This document shows positions 7,890 through 16,919 of a DNA stretch of 64,000 bases, piece after piece. A model generated the notes under the pieces. It was not told where the DNA came from and did no database searches. It was given only the letters and a program-made list of their open reading frames with translations. The position numbers and the translations under genes are program-made. Positions within the stretch are counted from its first letter, which is position 1. Each line of letters begins with the position of its first letter. Origin of the DNA: Vibrio zhugei (GTDB lineage: Bacteria > Pseudomonadota > Gammaproteobacteria > Enterobacterales > Vibrionaceae); NCBI RefSeq assembly GCF_003716875.1, contig NZ_CP033078.1, positions 1,550,001 to 1,614,000 of the forward strand, written 5' to 3'.

Positions 7890-9359
7890 ATGAAATCATT
7901 GGCTTCTTATCTCATTAGCACGGCAATCGCTTTTCACGCGTTTCCAATATCAGCCGCGCCTATTTCTTTTATGCAAGCGTGGGAAGTGTTGCAACAAGAT
8001 AACAACTCATTAGCAGCAGAAAGAGAAAATGTGGCGCGTTACCAACATCTCAAAGATGCCACGGATAATCTGTCCTACCCTCGTGTTTCAGTCGGAGCCA
8101 GTTATACTCGTTTGGATGATGACATTACATTATCGGGTAAAAAGATCCTCGATAACACCAAACTCACCGGCCCCAAACAGGTAACCTCAACATTATCGAC
8201 TCTCATTGAGACCATCAATCAAGAACTCTCCGCTCTTGGTGGCATTGGAAGTACCACGCAAATAAGCAAGCAGGATGTGGTACATTCGTCGATTCGTGCT
8301 ATCTGGCCGATATTCACTGGTGGCCGTATTAGCGCTGCGCAGGATGCCGCTCAAGGCAAGCAGAATGAAGCCTCCAGTCAATTGAAAATGGAAACACTCG
8401 CTCGATATGAAGATTTAGCAAAATACTATTTCAGTGTCGTGTTAACAAAAGAAGTGTTGAATACGCGTTTAGCCGTAGAAGCAGGACTCACGAAACATCG
8501 CGATAATGCAGTCAAACTCGAACAACAAGGTCAAATAGCCCATGTTGAACGTTTACAGGCAGACGTGGCTCTTGATAAAGCCATCATTGAGCGCAAAAAA
8601 GCACAAAAAAATGTCGACATAGCGCAAAGTGCACTCACTACGATTTTAGGCCAAAACTCCGTGGTCTCTCCTAAAGATGGGCTATTTACCAATCGGACTC
8701 TGCCACCCATGAGCGCGTTTACTCAGCAAACGCTCGCCACCTACCCTGGACTGGCCATCTTAGATGCCAAAGAGAAGCAAGCCACCAGCTTAAGAAAATC
8801 GGAACAAGGTAAGTATTATCCGAATGTTTACCTTTTTGGTAGCTACAACCTCTATGAAGATGACTCTATCGCTAGCCAGCTAAAACCGGATTGGGTGGCG
8901 GGTATTGGCGTGAATATTCCCTTGATTGAAAGTACAGGGCGAAGTGATCGAGAAAAAGCCGCATCAAGTGCGATTTCCCAAATTCACTATTTGCGAGCTC
9001 AAGCACATGAGGATCTGTCTGTTTTAGTTCAACGTACCTACCAACAAGCTGAGCAAGCGCTCGAAGAAGTGTCTGGATTAAACTCCAGTCTCGATTTAGC
9101 CAAAGAAAACCTACGTTTACGTCAGAAAGCCTTTAATCAAGGGCTGTCGACATCCGTCGATGTCGTGGATGCAGAGCTGTATCAAGCACAAGTACGTACT
9201 CAGCAAGCGGTTGCCAGTTACAATTATTTGATAGCCCTCACCACACTATTAGCACTCAGTAGCGAAGTGGACACATTCTCACACTATCGCCGCTCCGCTA
9301 TAACGTTATATCACGCTCCAAGCGCTGCTCCTTCACCTAGATCTGAGGTTGTAAAATGA
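7890..9359 (+). CDS. TolC-family outer-membrane efflux protein
   Basis: 489 residues. Starts MKSLASYL with a Sec signal ending near ISAA. A TTG 15 bases upstream gives no better start. The mature protein has the two-fold repeated outer-membrane efflux protein (OEP) fold: helical repeats rich in Ala/Gln/Lys, with GGRISAAQDAAQ and the second-repeat GVNIPLIESTGR followed by RQKAFNQGLSTSVDVVDAE, a typical family signature. It forms the trimeric outer-membrane channel for the exporter encoded by the next three genes. Its stop overlaps the next start (ATGA), so the genes are translationally linked. Confidence 0.9.
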   Translation: MKSLASYLISTAIAFHAFPISAAPISFMQAWEVLQQDNNSLAAERENVARYQHLKDATDNLSYPRVSVGASYTRLDDDITLSGKKILDNTKLTGPKQVTSTLSTLIETINQELSALGGIGSTTQISKQDVVHSSIRAIWPIFTGGRISAAQDAAQGKQNEASSQLKMETLARYEDLAKYYFSVVLTKEVLNTRLAVEAGLTKHRDNAVKLEQQGQIAHVERLQADVALDKAIIERKKAQKNVDIAQSALTTILGQNSVVSPKDGLFTNRTLPPMSAFTQQTLATYPGLAILDAKEKQATSLRKSEQGKYYPNVYLFGSYNLYEDDSIASQLKPDWVAGIGVNIPLIESTGRSDREKAASSAISQIHYLRAQAHEDLSVLVQRTYQQAEQALEEVSGLNSSLDLAKENLRLRQKAFNQGLSTSVDVVDAELYQAQVRTQQAVASYNYLIALTTLLALSSEVDTFSHYRRSAITLYHAPSAAPSPRSEVVK

Positions 9360-10336
9360 AACGTATCACTCAAAGTTTGATTGCTTTGTTCGCCCTCCTC
9401 CTCATCGGCGTTATCGCTTGGGGGTTTTATCAAGCCTATCAACCTCAACCCATTCGAATTCAAGGCCAAATCGATGCACAACAATATAGTATTTCCTCGA
9501 AAGTCGGCGGTCGTATTGATGAAGTGCTTGTGAGAAAAGGTGACCGCGTCACAAAAGGCGAATCTATTTTTACACTCCATAGCCCAGAAATTGACGCTAA
9601 ATTAGAGCAAGCCGTCGCCGGTCAAAAAGCGGCTGGAGCCATGGAAGCCGAAGCACGCAACGGAGCGCGCGAACAAAAAATTCGAGCCGCAAAAGATAAA
9701 TGGATGAAAGCACGCAGTGCCGCCTTACTTGCGGAAAAAACCTATCGCCGGATTAATAATTTATACAATGATGGGGTGATCTCCGAACAAAAACGTGATG
9801 AAGCCAAAACACAATGGCAAGCCGCAAGCTACACAGAAAGTGCCGCTCGACAAATGTACCAGCTCGCTAAAGAAGGGGCTCGAAAAGAAACCATTGAAGC
9901 CGCGAGTGAGAAAGCCAAAGCGGCCGCGGGTGCGGTGGCTGAAGTCCAAGCTTACGCTGATGATACTCACATCACCAGTTGGTTTAATGGCGAAGTTTCG
10001 CAAGTGTTGTTGCATAGTGGAGAGCTGGCGCCACAAGGTTTCCCCGTTGTCACCGTCATCGATACAAGCGATACATGGGCAGTATTTAATGTTCGTGAAG
10101 ATCGCCTTTCACACTTTAAAAAAGGCAAAGAAATTCAGGCATTTGTGCCTGCGCTTAATCAAACTCTCACATTTAAAGTGACCCATATTGCAGTGATGGG
10201 AGATTTTGCCACATGGCGTTCGACTGATGCCTCACAAGGTTTTGATTTGCGTACTTTCGAGGTCGAAGCTCACCCGATCAAACCGCAGCCTCAACTTCGC
10301 ATGGGAATGACTGTTGCTGTAGAGCTGGCGCCATAG
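9356..10336 (+). CDS. HlyD-family periplasmic adaptor (membrane fusion protein)
   Basis: 326 residues. An N-terminal membrane anchor (IALFALLLIGVIAWGF) is followed by a biotinyl-lipoyl half (SISSKVGGRIDEVLVRKGDRV), a long alpha-hairpin of Ala/Lys/Glu repeats (about residues 80-200), the second lipoyl half (FNGEVSQVLLHSGELA) and a beta-barrel ending RMGMTVAVEL. It would bridge the inner-membrane permeases and the TolC-like channel. It overlaps the upstream gene by 4 bp and is followed after 4 bp by the first permease. Confidence 0.92.
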   Translation: MKRITQSLIALFALLLIGVIAWGFYQAYQPQPIRIQGQIDAQQYSISSKVGGRIDEVLVRKGDRVTKGESIFTLHSPEIDAKLEQAVAGQKAAGAMEAEARNGAREQKIRAAKDKWMKARSAALLAEKTYRRINNLYNDGVISEQKRDEAKTQWQAASYTESAARQMYQLAKEGARKETIEAASEKAKAAAGAVAEVQAYADDTHITSWFNGEVSQVLLHSGELAPQGFPVVTVIDTSDTWAVFNVREDRLSHFKKGKEIQAFVPALNQTLTFKVTHIAVMGDFATWRSTDASQGFDLRTFEVEAHPIKPQPQLRMGMTVAVELAP

Positions 10337-10340
10337 TCTT

Positions 10341-11498
10341 ATGAGTGTTAATGCATGGACCCTCATCAAGCAAGATAAATGGCTACAGAGTGCTATCGTG
10401 TGGATGCCTCTGGGTCTGGCGTTGCTATTATGGTGGATTTTTTCTCAGGGGATTGTCCGCGCCTTACCGGTGGGCGTTGTCGATTTATCACACAGCGAAC
10501 GCTCACGCCAAGTTATTAGGAACATTGACGCCACCTCGGCATTAAACGTGATACGCGTGTACCCCAGTCAAACCATGGCAAAATCCGATCTCATTGAAAG
10601 TCATATCTATGCGTACACCGTCATTCCTCGTCATTTTGACCGGGATATCCAACGTCATCAGTCCCCTAAGATCACCACGTTTTACAATAGTCAGTATATT
10701 TTAACTGGCCGTTTGATAAGCTCGGCCATGACTAAAGTCATGCAAACCATGAGCGCTCAAATCGATGCAGGGCATCGCTTAGCCAAAGGCAATCAAACAT
10801 TAAGCCAAGTGAAAGGGGAAGCCGTTCCTGTGGGGACTCAGCTCACCCCCCTATTCAATCTCAACATGAACTACGCACAGTTTTTGGTGTCAGGGATCAT
10901 CCCCGCGTTATGGCAAATTGCCATTGTCACTAGTACTATTTTGGTGTTGTCGACCTACCATCAACGTTTTGGCCTCATAACGTGGCTAGGTGAGACACCA
11001 TTTCACCGTTTGGCTGACGCACTCTGGCCATTTGCCCTGTGGTTTGCCGCGCAAGGTATCGCGTTTATAGGATGGTTTTATTATGTGCTAGATTGGCCAC
11101 AACAAGGGCAACTTTGGGTCGTGGTACTCGCGCAATGGCTGACAATTGCGGCCTGCATCATTATGGGGGGGCTATTTTATTTTATCACCCTCGATCCTGC
11201 TCGTGCCCTCAGCTTTTCGGCGGCATATACCGCGCCAAGTTTTGCCTTTATGGGGATCACTTTCCCTGCCTCCAATATGGATACACTTGCGCAAGTTTGG
11301 CGTAACCTACTGCCAGTGACTCACTACATCAAGGTGCAAATCAATCAAGTGAATTACGACCTCGCCCCATTCCCCAGTCTGCAACCCATGTTATGGATGA
11401 CGATGTATCTTATTCCGCTCCTTATTGGTCTGGGGCTGGTACGTTTACGTCTTCGCGCAGCAGCGACATCGATACAGTATCAGGGAGACAATCATTAA
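10341..11498 (+). CDS. ABC-2-type transport permease, first of a tandem pair
   Basis: 385 residues. One N-terminal transmembrane helix (about 18-38) is followed by a large periplasmic domain (about 40-180) containing VGVVDLSHSERSRQVIR and YTVIPRHFDRDI. Then come five or six helices at about 185-375. This is the architecture of the ABC-2 / YhhJ-YhbR-like permease family. It is clearly a paralogue of the next gene, with the same order of VVD/IVNLDNS, VIP.HF and the helix bundle. No nucleotide-binding subunit is encoded in the operon. The substrate is unknown. Confidence 0.85.
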   Translation: MSVNAWTLIKQDKWLQSAIVWMPLGLALLLWWIFSQGIVRALPVGVVDLSHSERSRQVIRNIDATSALNVIRVYPSQTMAKSDLIESHIYAYTVIPRHFDRDIQRHQSPKITTFYNSQYILTGRLISSAMTKVMQTMSAQIDAGHRLAKGNQTLSQVKGEAVPVGTQLTPLFNLNMNYAQFLVSGIIPALWQIAIVTSTILVLSTYHQRFGLITWLGETPFHRLADALWPFALWFAAQGIAFIGWFYYVLDWPQQGQLWVVVLAQWLTIAACIIMGGLFYFITLDPARALSFSAAYTAPSFAFMGITFPASNMDTLAQVWRNLLPVTHYIKVQINQVNYDLAPFPSLQPMLWMTMYLIPLLIGLGLVRLRLRAAATSIQYQGDNH

Positions 11499-12658
11499 TG
11501 CGTCAGCTAATTCAAGAATGCAAAGCCTTGTTCACTAATAGCGTTGTGGTCATCACAGTCTTTGGCGGCGTGTTTTTTTACTCGTTTTTATACCCCCTGC
11601 CCTACGAACATCAAATTCCCAGAGATCAACCCATTGCGATCGTCAATTTAGACAACAGCCAAATCAGTTACCATCTAGAACGTATGGTGGATGCCACGCC
11701 TCAATTGCAAGTGGTGGAACGCATTCATTCTATCGAACGAGCAAAACTCGACTTTTATCAAGGAAAGATTGCGGGCTTTTTGGTCATTCCAAATCACTTT
11801 TATCGTGATCTTGCCATGAGCCACCACCCGACACTCGCTTATGCGGGTGATGCCTCTTATTTTTTGGTATACGGAACCGTGGTTGAAGGGCTATCACAAG
11901 CCGCTGGCACCTTAGCTGCAAAAGTCAAAATTCAACACTTACTCAGCAGCGGTGATGCATTGACACAAGCTAAGCAGACCCTCTCGCCACTGCAAAACAA
12001 TCTCAAGCCCACATTTAATGCACGTATGGGCTATGTCGACTACGTAGTGCCTGCGGTATTTGTGCTAATTTTACAACAAACCATGGTCATGGCTGCGGGG
12101 TTACTGGGTGGCACACAAAAGCAAAGCCATGGATATTGGTCAGACAGTTCACAATGGGCTCTACTCGGTGCTCGTACCATCGTACTCATATTGATTTACT
12201 ATATATTGAGTGCCTACTATATGGGAGGAAGCTTTCACTGGCATGGCGTCAAAACCATCGCTGCGCCAACCAACGTATTACTCCTATTGTTGCCGTTTTT
12301 ATTCAGTACCTGTTTCATTGGTATCTTTTTAGGCGCCATAACACCCAGTCGAGAATACGTCACATTAATTGTCTTGGTCAGCTCAATGCCTCTGGTTTTT
12401 TCCGCTGGGTTCATCTGGCCAATAGAAAGTATTCCACAACCTATCGTCTGGGTCGCCAATCTGTTTCCAAGTACGCCAGGAATACAGGGTTTCCTCGCGT
12501 TAAACCAAATGGGCGTCCATTGGCAGCAAATCTCAACCCAATGGACACAGCTCTGGCTACAAGCCTTATTTTGGGGGGGATTAGCTTGGTGGCAGTTTGC
12601 TCGTCATGGCCGAATGGCATCGACTAATCTTGCCAACGACGGCGCATTTTCTCGATAA
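11498..12658 (+). CDS. ABC-2-type transport permease, second of a tandem pair
   Basis: 386 residues. The ATG overlaps the previous stop by one base (TAATG), which fixes the start. A longer in-frame reading from 11393 lies inside the upstream gene and is not needed. Architecture as in its neighbour: helix about 15-33, periplasmic domain with IVNLDNSQISYHL and FLVIPNHFYRDL, then a C-terminal helix bundle with SAGFIWPIESIP before the last helices, which is typical of ABC-2 permeases. The 3' end overlaps the convergent kinase gene by 35 bp. Confidence 0.85.
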   Translation: MRQLIQECKALFTNSVVVITVFGGVFFYSFLYPLPYEHQIPRDQPIAIVNLDNSQISYHLERMVDATPQLQVVERIHSIERAKLDFYQGKIAGFLVIPNHFYRDLAMSHHPTLAYAGDASYFLVYGTVVEGLSQAAGTLAAKVKIQHLLSSGDALTQAKQTLSPLQNNLKPTFNARMGYVDYVVPAVFVLILQQTMVMAAGLLGGTQKQSHGYWSDSSQWALLGARTIVLILIYYILSAYYMGGSFHWHGVKTIAAPTNVLLLLLPFLFSTCFIGIFLGAITPSREYVTLIVLVSSMPLVFSAGFIWPIESIPQPIVWVANLFPSTPGIQGFLALNQMGVHWQQISTQWTQLWLQALFWGGLAWWQFARHGRMASTNLANDGAFSR

Positions 12659-13004
12659 CGGCGGGCTCAATATCATGTATGCTGCCGAATTCATCTTGGC
12701 ACACGATGATCTTGAGCTTAGCCCGGTAGCGCTGTGCTAACCTTTTATAGAAAGCCATTTCCCAATGGCGAACAAACGTGTTCGACACCACGATACTTTG
12801 CCCCTGTTGGAGCCAATATTCACTGCGTTGCTGACACCAGGTGTGTGCAGCACTCAGTTGGTCAGGCTGAAAACAATACTCGCCTTGTGCATTGATAAAA
12901 AACATATCCGCTTCCAAATGCACTCCTGGTAAACGTTGTGCCAACGTCGATTTACCGGAACCTGGTAAACCGCGAATAAGTGTGACAGTCAAAGTCATTT
13001 CCAT
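12624..13004 (-). CDS. Small P-loop ATP-binding protein (AAA/zeta-like kinase)
   Basis: 126 residues from the chosen ATG. The Walker A motif GLPGSGKST lies at about residues 11-19 and is followed by EADMFF, a placement typical of small kinases of the zeta/polynucleotide-kinase-like ATPase group. VSNTFV and an Arg-rich C-terminal helix complete the core. A longer frame to 13142 is possible but adds residues with no family likeness. The true start is uncertain (ATG at 13004 or 12998). It is divergent from metA and convergent with, and overlapping, the second permease. The substrate is unknown. There is no antitoxin-like neighbour, so I do not call it a toxin. Confidence 0.7.
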   Translation of the reverse strand: MEMTLTVTLIRGLPGSGKSTLAQRLPGVHLEADMFFINAQGEYCFQPDQLSAAHTWCQQRSEYWLQQGQSIVVSNTFVRHWEMAFYKRLAQRYRAKLKIIVCQDEFGSIHDIEPAVIEKMRRRWQD

Positions 13005-13115
13005 TACACCACAGTCTGAATGCGTACCATCAGTATCTCGGTGAGCCTCACTACTCATCGATTTACATCCACTATTTTTTTGATAAAAAACCACACACAT
13101 GAGCGCAGGATCGTA

Positions 13116-13134
13116 ACTAAAGTCGGACTTTAGT
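13116..13134. promoter_or_regulatory. Perfect 8-bp inverted repeat upstream of the metA promoter
   Basis: ACTAAAGT-CGG-ACTTTAGT, ending 1 bp before the proposed metA -35. This is the position of an activator or repressor operator. It does not match the MetR or MetJ consensus known to me. Confidence 0.5.
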
Positions 13135-13135
13135 C

Positions 13136-13183
13136 TCGACATTATCGATGTTTTAGGTTATAAGTCTAGATGTATAGACGTCC
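13136..13183 (+). promoter_or_regulatory. metA promoter with three tandem MetJ boxes
   Basis: TCGACA (-35, 13136-13141), a 17-bp spacer and TATAAG (-10, 13159-13164). Overlapping the -10 are three head-to-tail 8-mers at 13160-13183: ATAAGTCT, AGATGTAT and AGACGTCC. They match the met box AGACGTCT at 6, 6 and 7 of 8 positions. MetJ with S-adenosylmethionine should repress here. Confidence 0.8.
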
Positions 13184-13205
13184 AAAATAACAAAGGGAGT
13201 ATGTT

Positions 13206-14150
13206 GTGCCTATTAAGATCCCCGATCAACTACCAGCGAGAGATGTGCTACGCCAAGAGCATATTTTTGTCATGCCAGAATCACGAGCAACCACACAGCA
13301 AATTCGTCCGCTGAAAGTCTTGATCCTGAATCTCATGCCAAAAAAAATAGAAACGGAAACCCAGTTTTTACGCCTACTCTCTAACTCTCCATTGCAAATT
13401 GATGTGGAGCTATTGCGGATTGATGATAGACCCAGTAAAAATACACCAGAAGAACACTTAAACTCTTTTTACCGCCAATTCGATGTGGTGAAGAATCGCA
13501 ATTTCGATGGTCTCATCATTACTGGTGCGCCATTGGGTCTAGTAGAATTTGAAGATGTGATTTATTGGAGCCACCTACAAGCTGTCATTGCTTGGGCAAA
13601 GGATCATGTTACGTCTACCATGTATGTTTGTTGGGCCGCTCAAGCCGCGTTAAAATCGATTTATCATCTTCCTAAACGCACCCGCAAAGAAAAACTGTCT
13701 GGGGTCTATGCCCATGACACTCAGTTTCAATATCATCCACTCACTCGTGGTTTCGATGATACCTTTTTAGCACCGCATTCACGCCATGCGGATTTCGATC
13801 CAAATTATCTCGCCGAACATACCGACATTGATATCCTCGCCGTATCACCACAAGCTGGAGTGTACCTTGCCTGCACAAAAGACAAACGGAATGTGTTTGT
13901 CACTGGTCACCCAGAATATGATGCTGACACTCTGCATGATGAATATCAACGTGATCTCAGCCAAGGGCTCGCTCCCATGATGCCCATTAATTATTATCCG
14001 GACGGGGATCCAAGTAATACGCCGAGCGCCACGTGGCGCAGCCACGGTCACTTACTCTTTGCAAATTGGTTAAATTACTGCGTTTACCAACAAACACCCT
14101 TTGATTTGGATAACTTTAGTGAAGATAAATTCACCAAGGACGATGAATAG
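13206..14150 (+). CDS. metA: Homoserine O-succinyltransferase
   Basis: 314 residues. First committed step of methionine synthesis, transferring an acyl group to homoserine. Catalytic residues sit exactly at E. coli numbering: nucleophile Cys142 (VCWAAQAAL), His235 and Glu237 (GHPEYD). Residue 111 is Gly (GAPLGLVEF), the residue linked to succinyl-CoA rather than acetyl-CoA preference. The start is GTG with GGGAG upstream. An out-of-frame ATG precedes it by 5 bp. Tandem MetJ boxes over the promoter fit methionine repression. Confidence 0.97.
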   Translation: MPIKIPDQLPARDVLRQEHIFVMPESRATTQQIRPLKVLILNLMPKKIETETQFLRLLSNSPLQIDVELLRIDDRPSKNTPEEHLNSFYRQFDVVKNRNFDGLIITGAPLGLVEFEDVIYWSHLQAVIAWAKDHVTSTMYVCWAAQAALKSIYHLPKRTRKEKLSGVYAHDTQFQYHPLTRGFDDTFLAPHSRHADFDPNYLAEHTDIDILAVSPQAGVYLACTKDKRNVFVTGHPEYDADTLHDEYQRDLSQGLAPMMPINYYPDGDPSNTPSATWRSHGHLLFANWLNYCVYQQTPFDLDNFSEDKFTKDDE

Positions 14151-14232
14151 AAGGCTTCGATGGGCATCACACAGCGGTGCCCATAAACACACTGGCTACG
14201 AAACAATTTTGATACGTCAGTCGCAGTGTCCT

Positions 14233-14262
14233 GACCACACACTGTCGATTGGCTGTGTGGTC
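14233..14262 (+). terminator. Terminator-like hairpin after metA
   Basis: GACCACAC and GTGTGGTC arms around a 14-nt loop, followed only by TTTACT, so a weak terminator. Confidence 0.5.
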
Positions 14263-14305
14263 TTTACTATCGATCACTCGTTCCATAATCGATATAAAAA
14301 GTCCG

Positions 14306-15043
14306 ATGCTAATCTCTCCTTCAAAGGCACATACCATTCAGAAACCGCGATACTGTCGACTCAATCGGTTGGTCATCGTGATAATCATACTTGGGGGATT
14401 ATTCGCACTCTCAGGCTGTGTTCATGCGCCTATGAGCAACGTTGATAATACACAGATTGCCGATAATCGACTGACGTTAGCGATGGCCTATCTAGAACGA
14501 GGGCAATCGAAAAAAGCACTGACGAATTTATATCGCGCGCAGCGAGCGGCACCACATTACCTACCGACACTAATGGCTTTCGCGCATTACTACACCACCG
14601 TGAAAGAAACCGAACGCGCCACAACCACGTATCACAAGGCTTTACAACACTACCCGCATAATAGCCAACTATTGCACAATTTTGCGGTATTCCTTTGTCA
14701 ACAGACCCATTATATTCAAGCTCAGCACTATTTCGATAAAGCCATCAAACAACCCTATTACCAAAATGTGGCGCTCAGTTATGACAGTGCGGCCCAATGC
14801 TGGTGGCGCGCAAGAGAAAAAGACAAGGCCATACGGTTTATGCAACAAGCGGTCAATCATGCACCGAGTCGTCCGCACATGCTAGTAAGACTATTGCGTA
14901 TGTATATAGAAGAAGACCGGTATGAAGAAGCCGAGCACGTATACCAACAACACCAGCAGTTGTTCAGTCGCGCTCAGCAACAAGGCTGGGAAACGATATT
15001 TCACCGCCACCACACAACCGAGTCAGTATTGGCAGCACAGTGA
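14306..15043 (+). CDS. TPR lipoprotein resembling pilus-assembly protein PilW/PilF
   Basis: 245 residues from the ATG chosen. A TTG-started frame from 14249 is also open. A hydrophobic signal ends at lipobox LSGC, so the product is probably an outer-membrane lipoprotein. About five tetratricopeptide repeats follow (LAMAYLERGQSKKALTNLYRA, FAHYYTTVKETERATTTYHKA and similar), the layout of the type IV pilus pilotin PilF/PilW. The usual rlmN-pilW-rodZ neighbourhood is absent, so this may be a paralogue with another role. No pilus genes are nearby. The start has no good ribosome site. Confidence 0.7.
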   Translation: MLISPSKAHTIQKPRYCRLNRLVIVIIILGGLFALSGCVHAPMSNVDNTQIADNRLTLAMAYLERGQSKKALTNLYRAQRAAPHYLPTLMAFAHYYTTVKETERATTTYHKALQHYPHNSQLLHNFAVFLCQQTHYIQAQHYFDKAIKQPYYQNVALSYDSAAQCWWRAREKDKAIRFMQQAVNHAPSRPHMLVRLLRMYIEEDRYEEAEHVYQQHQQLFSRAQQQGWETIFHRHHTTESVLAAQ

Positions 15044-15049
15044 TGACCA

Positions 15050-15277
15050 TTAATGCTTTCTTAAATTGGTAGGCCTACCATCATCGCCACCTTTGCGATC
15101 GCGATAATGCATGCGACGACGATGATGAGTGTTTTTCACGCGAACCGATTTGAGATATTCACGATAAACAATGCGGATAAAAAACCCCAACCCAACAAGT
15201 AATAACAGGGTAAACACGAAAAAAAATGGCTTACATAACCAATTCGGTTGGCAAGGCACAAAAAATTCAAAGTCCAT
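15050..15277 (-). CDS. Small single-span membrane protein (75 aa)
   Basis: Starts at an ATG with GGAGG directly upstream. A longer frame to 15331 lacks a site. Short N-terminal tail with two Cys (CQPNWLC), one strong transmembrane helix (FFFVFTLLLLVGLGFFI) and a very basic cytoplasmic tail rich in Arg/His. Family unknown. It lies 65 bp downstream of rlmF on the same strand and may be co-transcribed. Confidence 0.6.
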   Translation of the reverse strand: MDFEFFVPCQPNWLCKPFFFVFTLLLLVGLGFFIRIVYREYLKSVRVKNTHHRRRMHYRDRKGGDDGRPTNLRKH

Positions 15278-15342
15278 GTTACCTCCAAGAGGATCAGCAG
15301 TCGTTATACCTGTATCGGCCAAGATGTACACAACTTAACCTA

Positions 15343-16440
15343 TCATGCTTCTTGCGACCATTGTTTGCGCTGCTCAGCGTTTTGAAAGCTCCACGCAATA
15401 AAACGGCTGATTTTTTGACCTTGAGCCATATCGACAATTCGCACATCACACGCCCCGACTTTCGCTAACTGCTTTTTCATCCAACGTACATTGTCTTTTT
15501 TCGAAATCAAACTGGAAAACCAAAGTACTTGCGTTGCATAGTTCGCACTATCTTGGACTAAGCGGCGCAAAAAGCTGGCTTCTCCCCCCTGACACCACAA
15601 CTCGCCTTGTTGACCACCAAAATTTAACGTTAGTGCCGTCGATTTGGTCTGTTTAGACGATGATACGTTCGCAGATTTCGTCCGTTTGTGTTGATGTTTA
15701 CCTAAGTTGGTTAATTTACGCCGCGTCCTCTGCTGAGCCTCTTCGGCAGACGCATGAAACGGCGGATTACAGGTTGTCAGTGCATAGCGCTCTTTGGGCA
15801 AAATAATCCCTGTAAACATGGTTGTTGGCTGAGATTGTAAACGTACAACCACCTTATCTTTTAAGCGTGAGTTATTCTCAACAATATTGGCGGCATTGCG
15901 AATAGACACAGGATCAATGTCGCTCCCCACAACCTGCCAGTCATACTCGGTGGCGGCAATAATCGGATAAATCGCATTCGCTCCCATACCAATATCGAGC
16001 ATGGTGATCGCTTGTCCTTGTAATGTTGGACAATCTGAGAATAGAAGCTCGGCAGCACGATGAATGTAGTCCGCGCGCCCAGGGATTGGCGGGCACAAAT
16101 ATCCCACTGGAATTTGCCAAAAGTGAATACCATAATGATGCGACAATAGCGCTTGATTTAATAACAACACCGCTTGAGGGTCACTAAACGGGATAGTCCA
16201 CTGTCCACGTGGATTTTTCACTAAATAAGCCCGAAGTTCAGGGACTGCTTGGCTTAATAACTCAAAATTATATAAGCCCTGATGACGGTTCTTGGCATGC
16301 AGACCCGGTTGAGAATGACACGTTACCACATTCATCGACACAGCATTTCCTGACGATGGAGTCGGCTTCGTACCGCGAGACACTTTTTTGCGTGATGAAG
16401 GATAAGGCTTACGGTGTTTCGAAGTGGCGGGCGTTCCCAT
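15343..16440 (-). CDS. rlmF: 23S rRNA (adenine1618-N6)-methyltransferase RlmF
   Basis: 365 residues (E. coli RlmF 308, the excess being mainly a basic N-terminal tail of about 50 residues and a Lys/Ser insertion near residue 260). The SAM-binding motif MLDIGMGANAIYPI and the N6-adenine methylase motif NPPFHAS are both present. The enzyme methylates A1618 of 23S rRNA. It is divergent from the glutaredoxin-like gene. The insertion with KHQHKRTKSANVSSSKQTKS is low-complexity and probably a surface loop. Confidence 0.92.
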   Translation of the reverse strand: MGTPATSKHRKPYPSSRKKVSRGTKPTPSSGNAVSMNVVTCHSQPGLHAKNRHQGLYNFELLSQAVPELRAYLVKNPRGQWTIPFSDPQAVLLLNQALLSHHYGIHFWQIPVGYLCPPIPGRADYIHRAAELLFSDCPTLQGQAITMLDIGMGANAIYPIIAATEYDWQVVGSDIDPVSIRNAANIVENNSRLKDKVVVRLQSQPTTMFTGIILPKERYALTTCNPPFHASAEEAQQRTRRKLTNLGKHQHKRTKSANVSSSKQTKSTALTLNFGGQQGELWCQGGEASFLRRLVQDSANYATQVLWFSSLISKKDNVRWMKKQLAKVGACDVRIVDMAQGQKISRFIAWSFQNAEQRKQWSQEA

Positions 16441-16593
16441 GATGATTTGTTCTCATTGCAGATGATCGTGGTAGGTACAGATTAACGCGCAAAGTTTACC
16501 TGAATCCTACAATTATGCCACTGCAGAACAATTGCATCGAAGTCAGTGCACCGCTACACTGCGCTTCCTAATATTCGCTTAAGGAGTTTTGTT

Positions 16594-16827
16594 GTGAAAC
16601 GCGTCGTTTTGTATGTCAAAGATAAATGTCCTCACTGTAAGGATGCTCAGCGCTATTTGGATAGTAAAAACATTCCTTATCGACTCTGTAATGCGAAAAT
16701 GCAGCGCGGTCGTAAAGAATTGGATGCGATAGGTGCCCGCAGTCTGCCTGTGTTAAAAGTCGGCGATCGGGTGATGATCGGCTGGAATTCTGGGAATTTT
16801 GAAAAGCTATATCGTTCACGTCAGTAA
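16594..16827 (+). CDS. Glutaredoxin-like protein
   Basis: 77 residues with a thioredoxin-fold redox motif C12-P-H-C15 in the first helix (KDKCPHCKDAQRYL) and the cis-proline region SLPVLKVGD. GTG start with AAGGAG at proper spacing. A longer frame from 16546 lacks a site. Length and motif fit small glutaredoxin/NrdH-type thiol reductants. The partner is unknown. Confidence 0.8.
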   Translation: MKRVVLYVKDKCPHCKDAQRYLDSKNIPYRLCNAKMQRGRKELDAIGARSLPVLKVGDRVMIGWNSGNFEKLYRSRQ

Positions 16828-16919
16828 ATACAAAAAGCACGGGCACAAATAAGAGTTGTACGAATGCTCATGCTCGATTTGTGCTATTATCGTCCCATTA
16901 TTATTGACGTCTTATCGCT

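Noticed and set aside
11393..11497. Upstream extension of the second permease
   Set aside because: It lies within the first permease gene, has no ribosome site, and the ATG at 11498 is set by the TAATG overlap.
13004..13142. Zeta-toxin/antitoxin pair
   Set aside because: The P-loop protein has only a kinase core and no small antitoxin gene beside it.
14306..15043. Definite type IV pilus gene pilW
   Set aside because: Domain layout fits but the normal rlmN/rodZ neighbours are absent, so only a resemblance is claimed.
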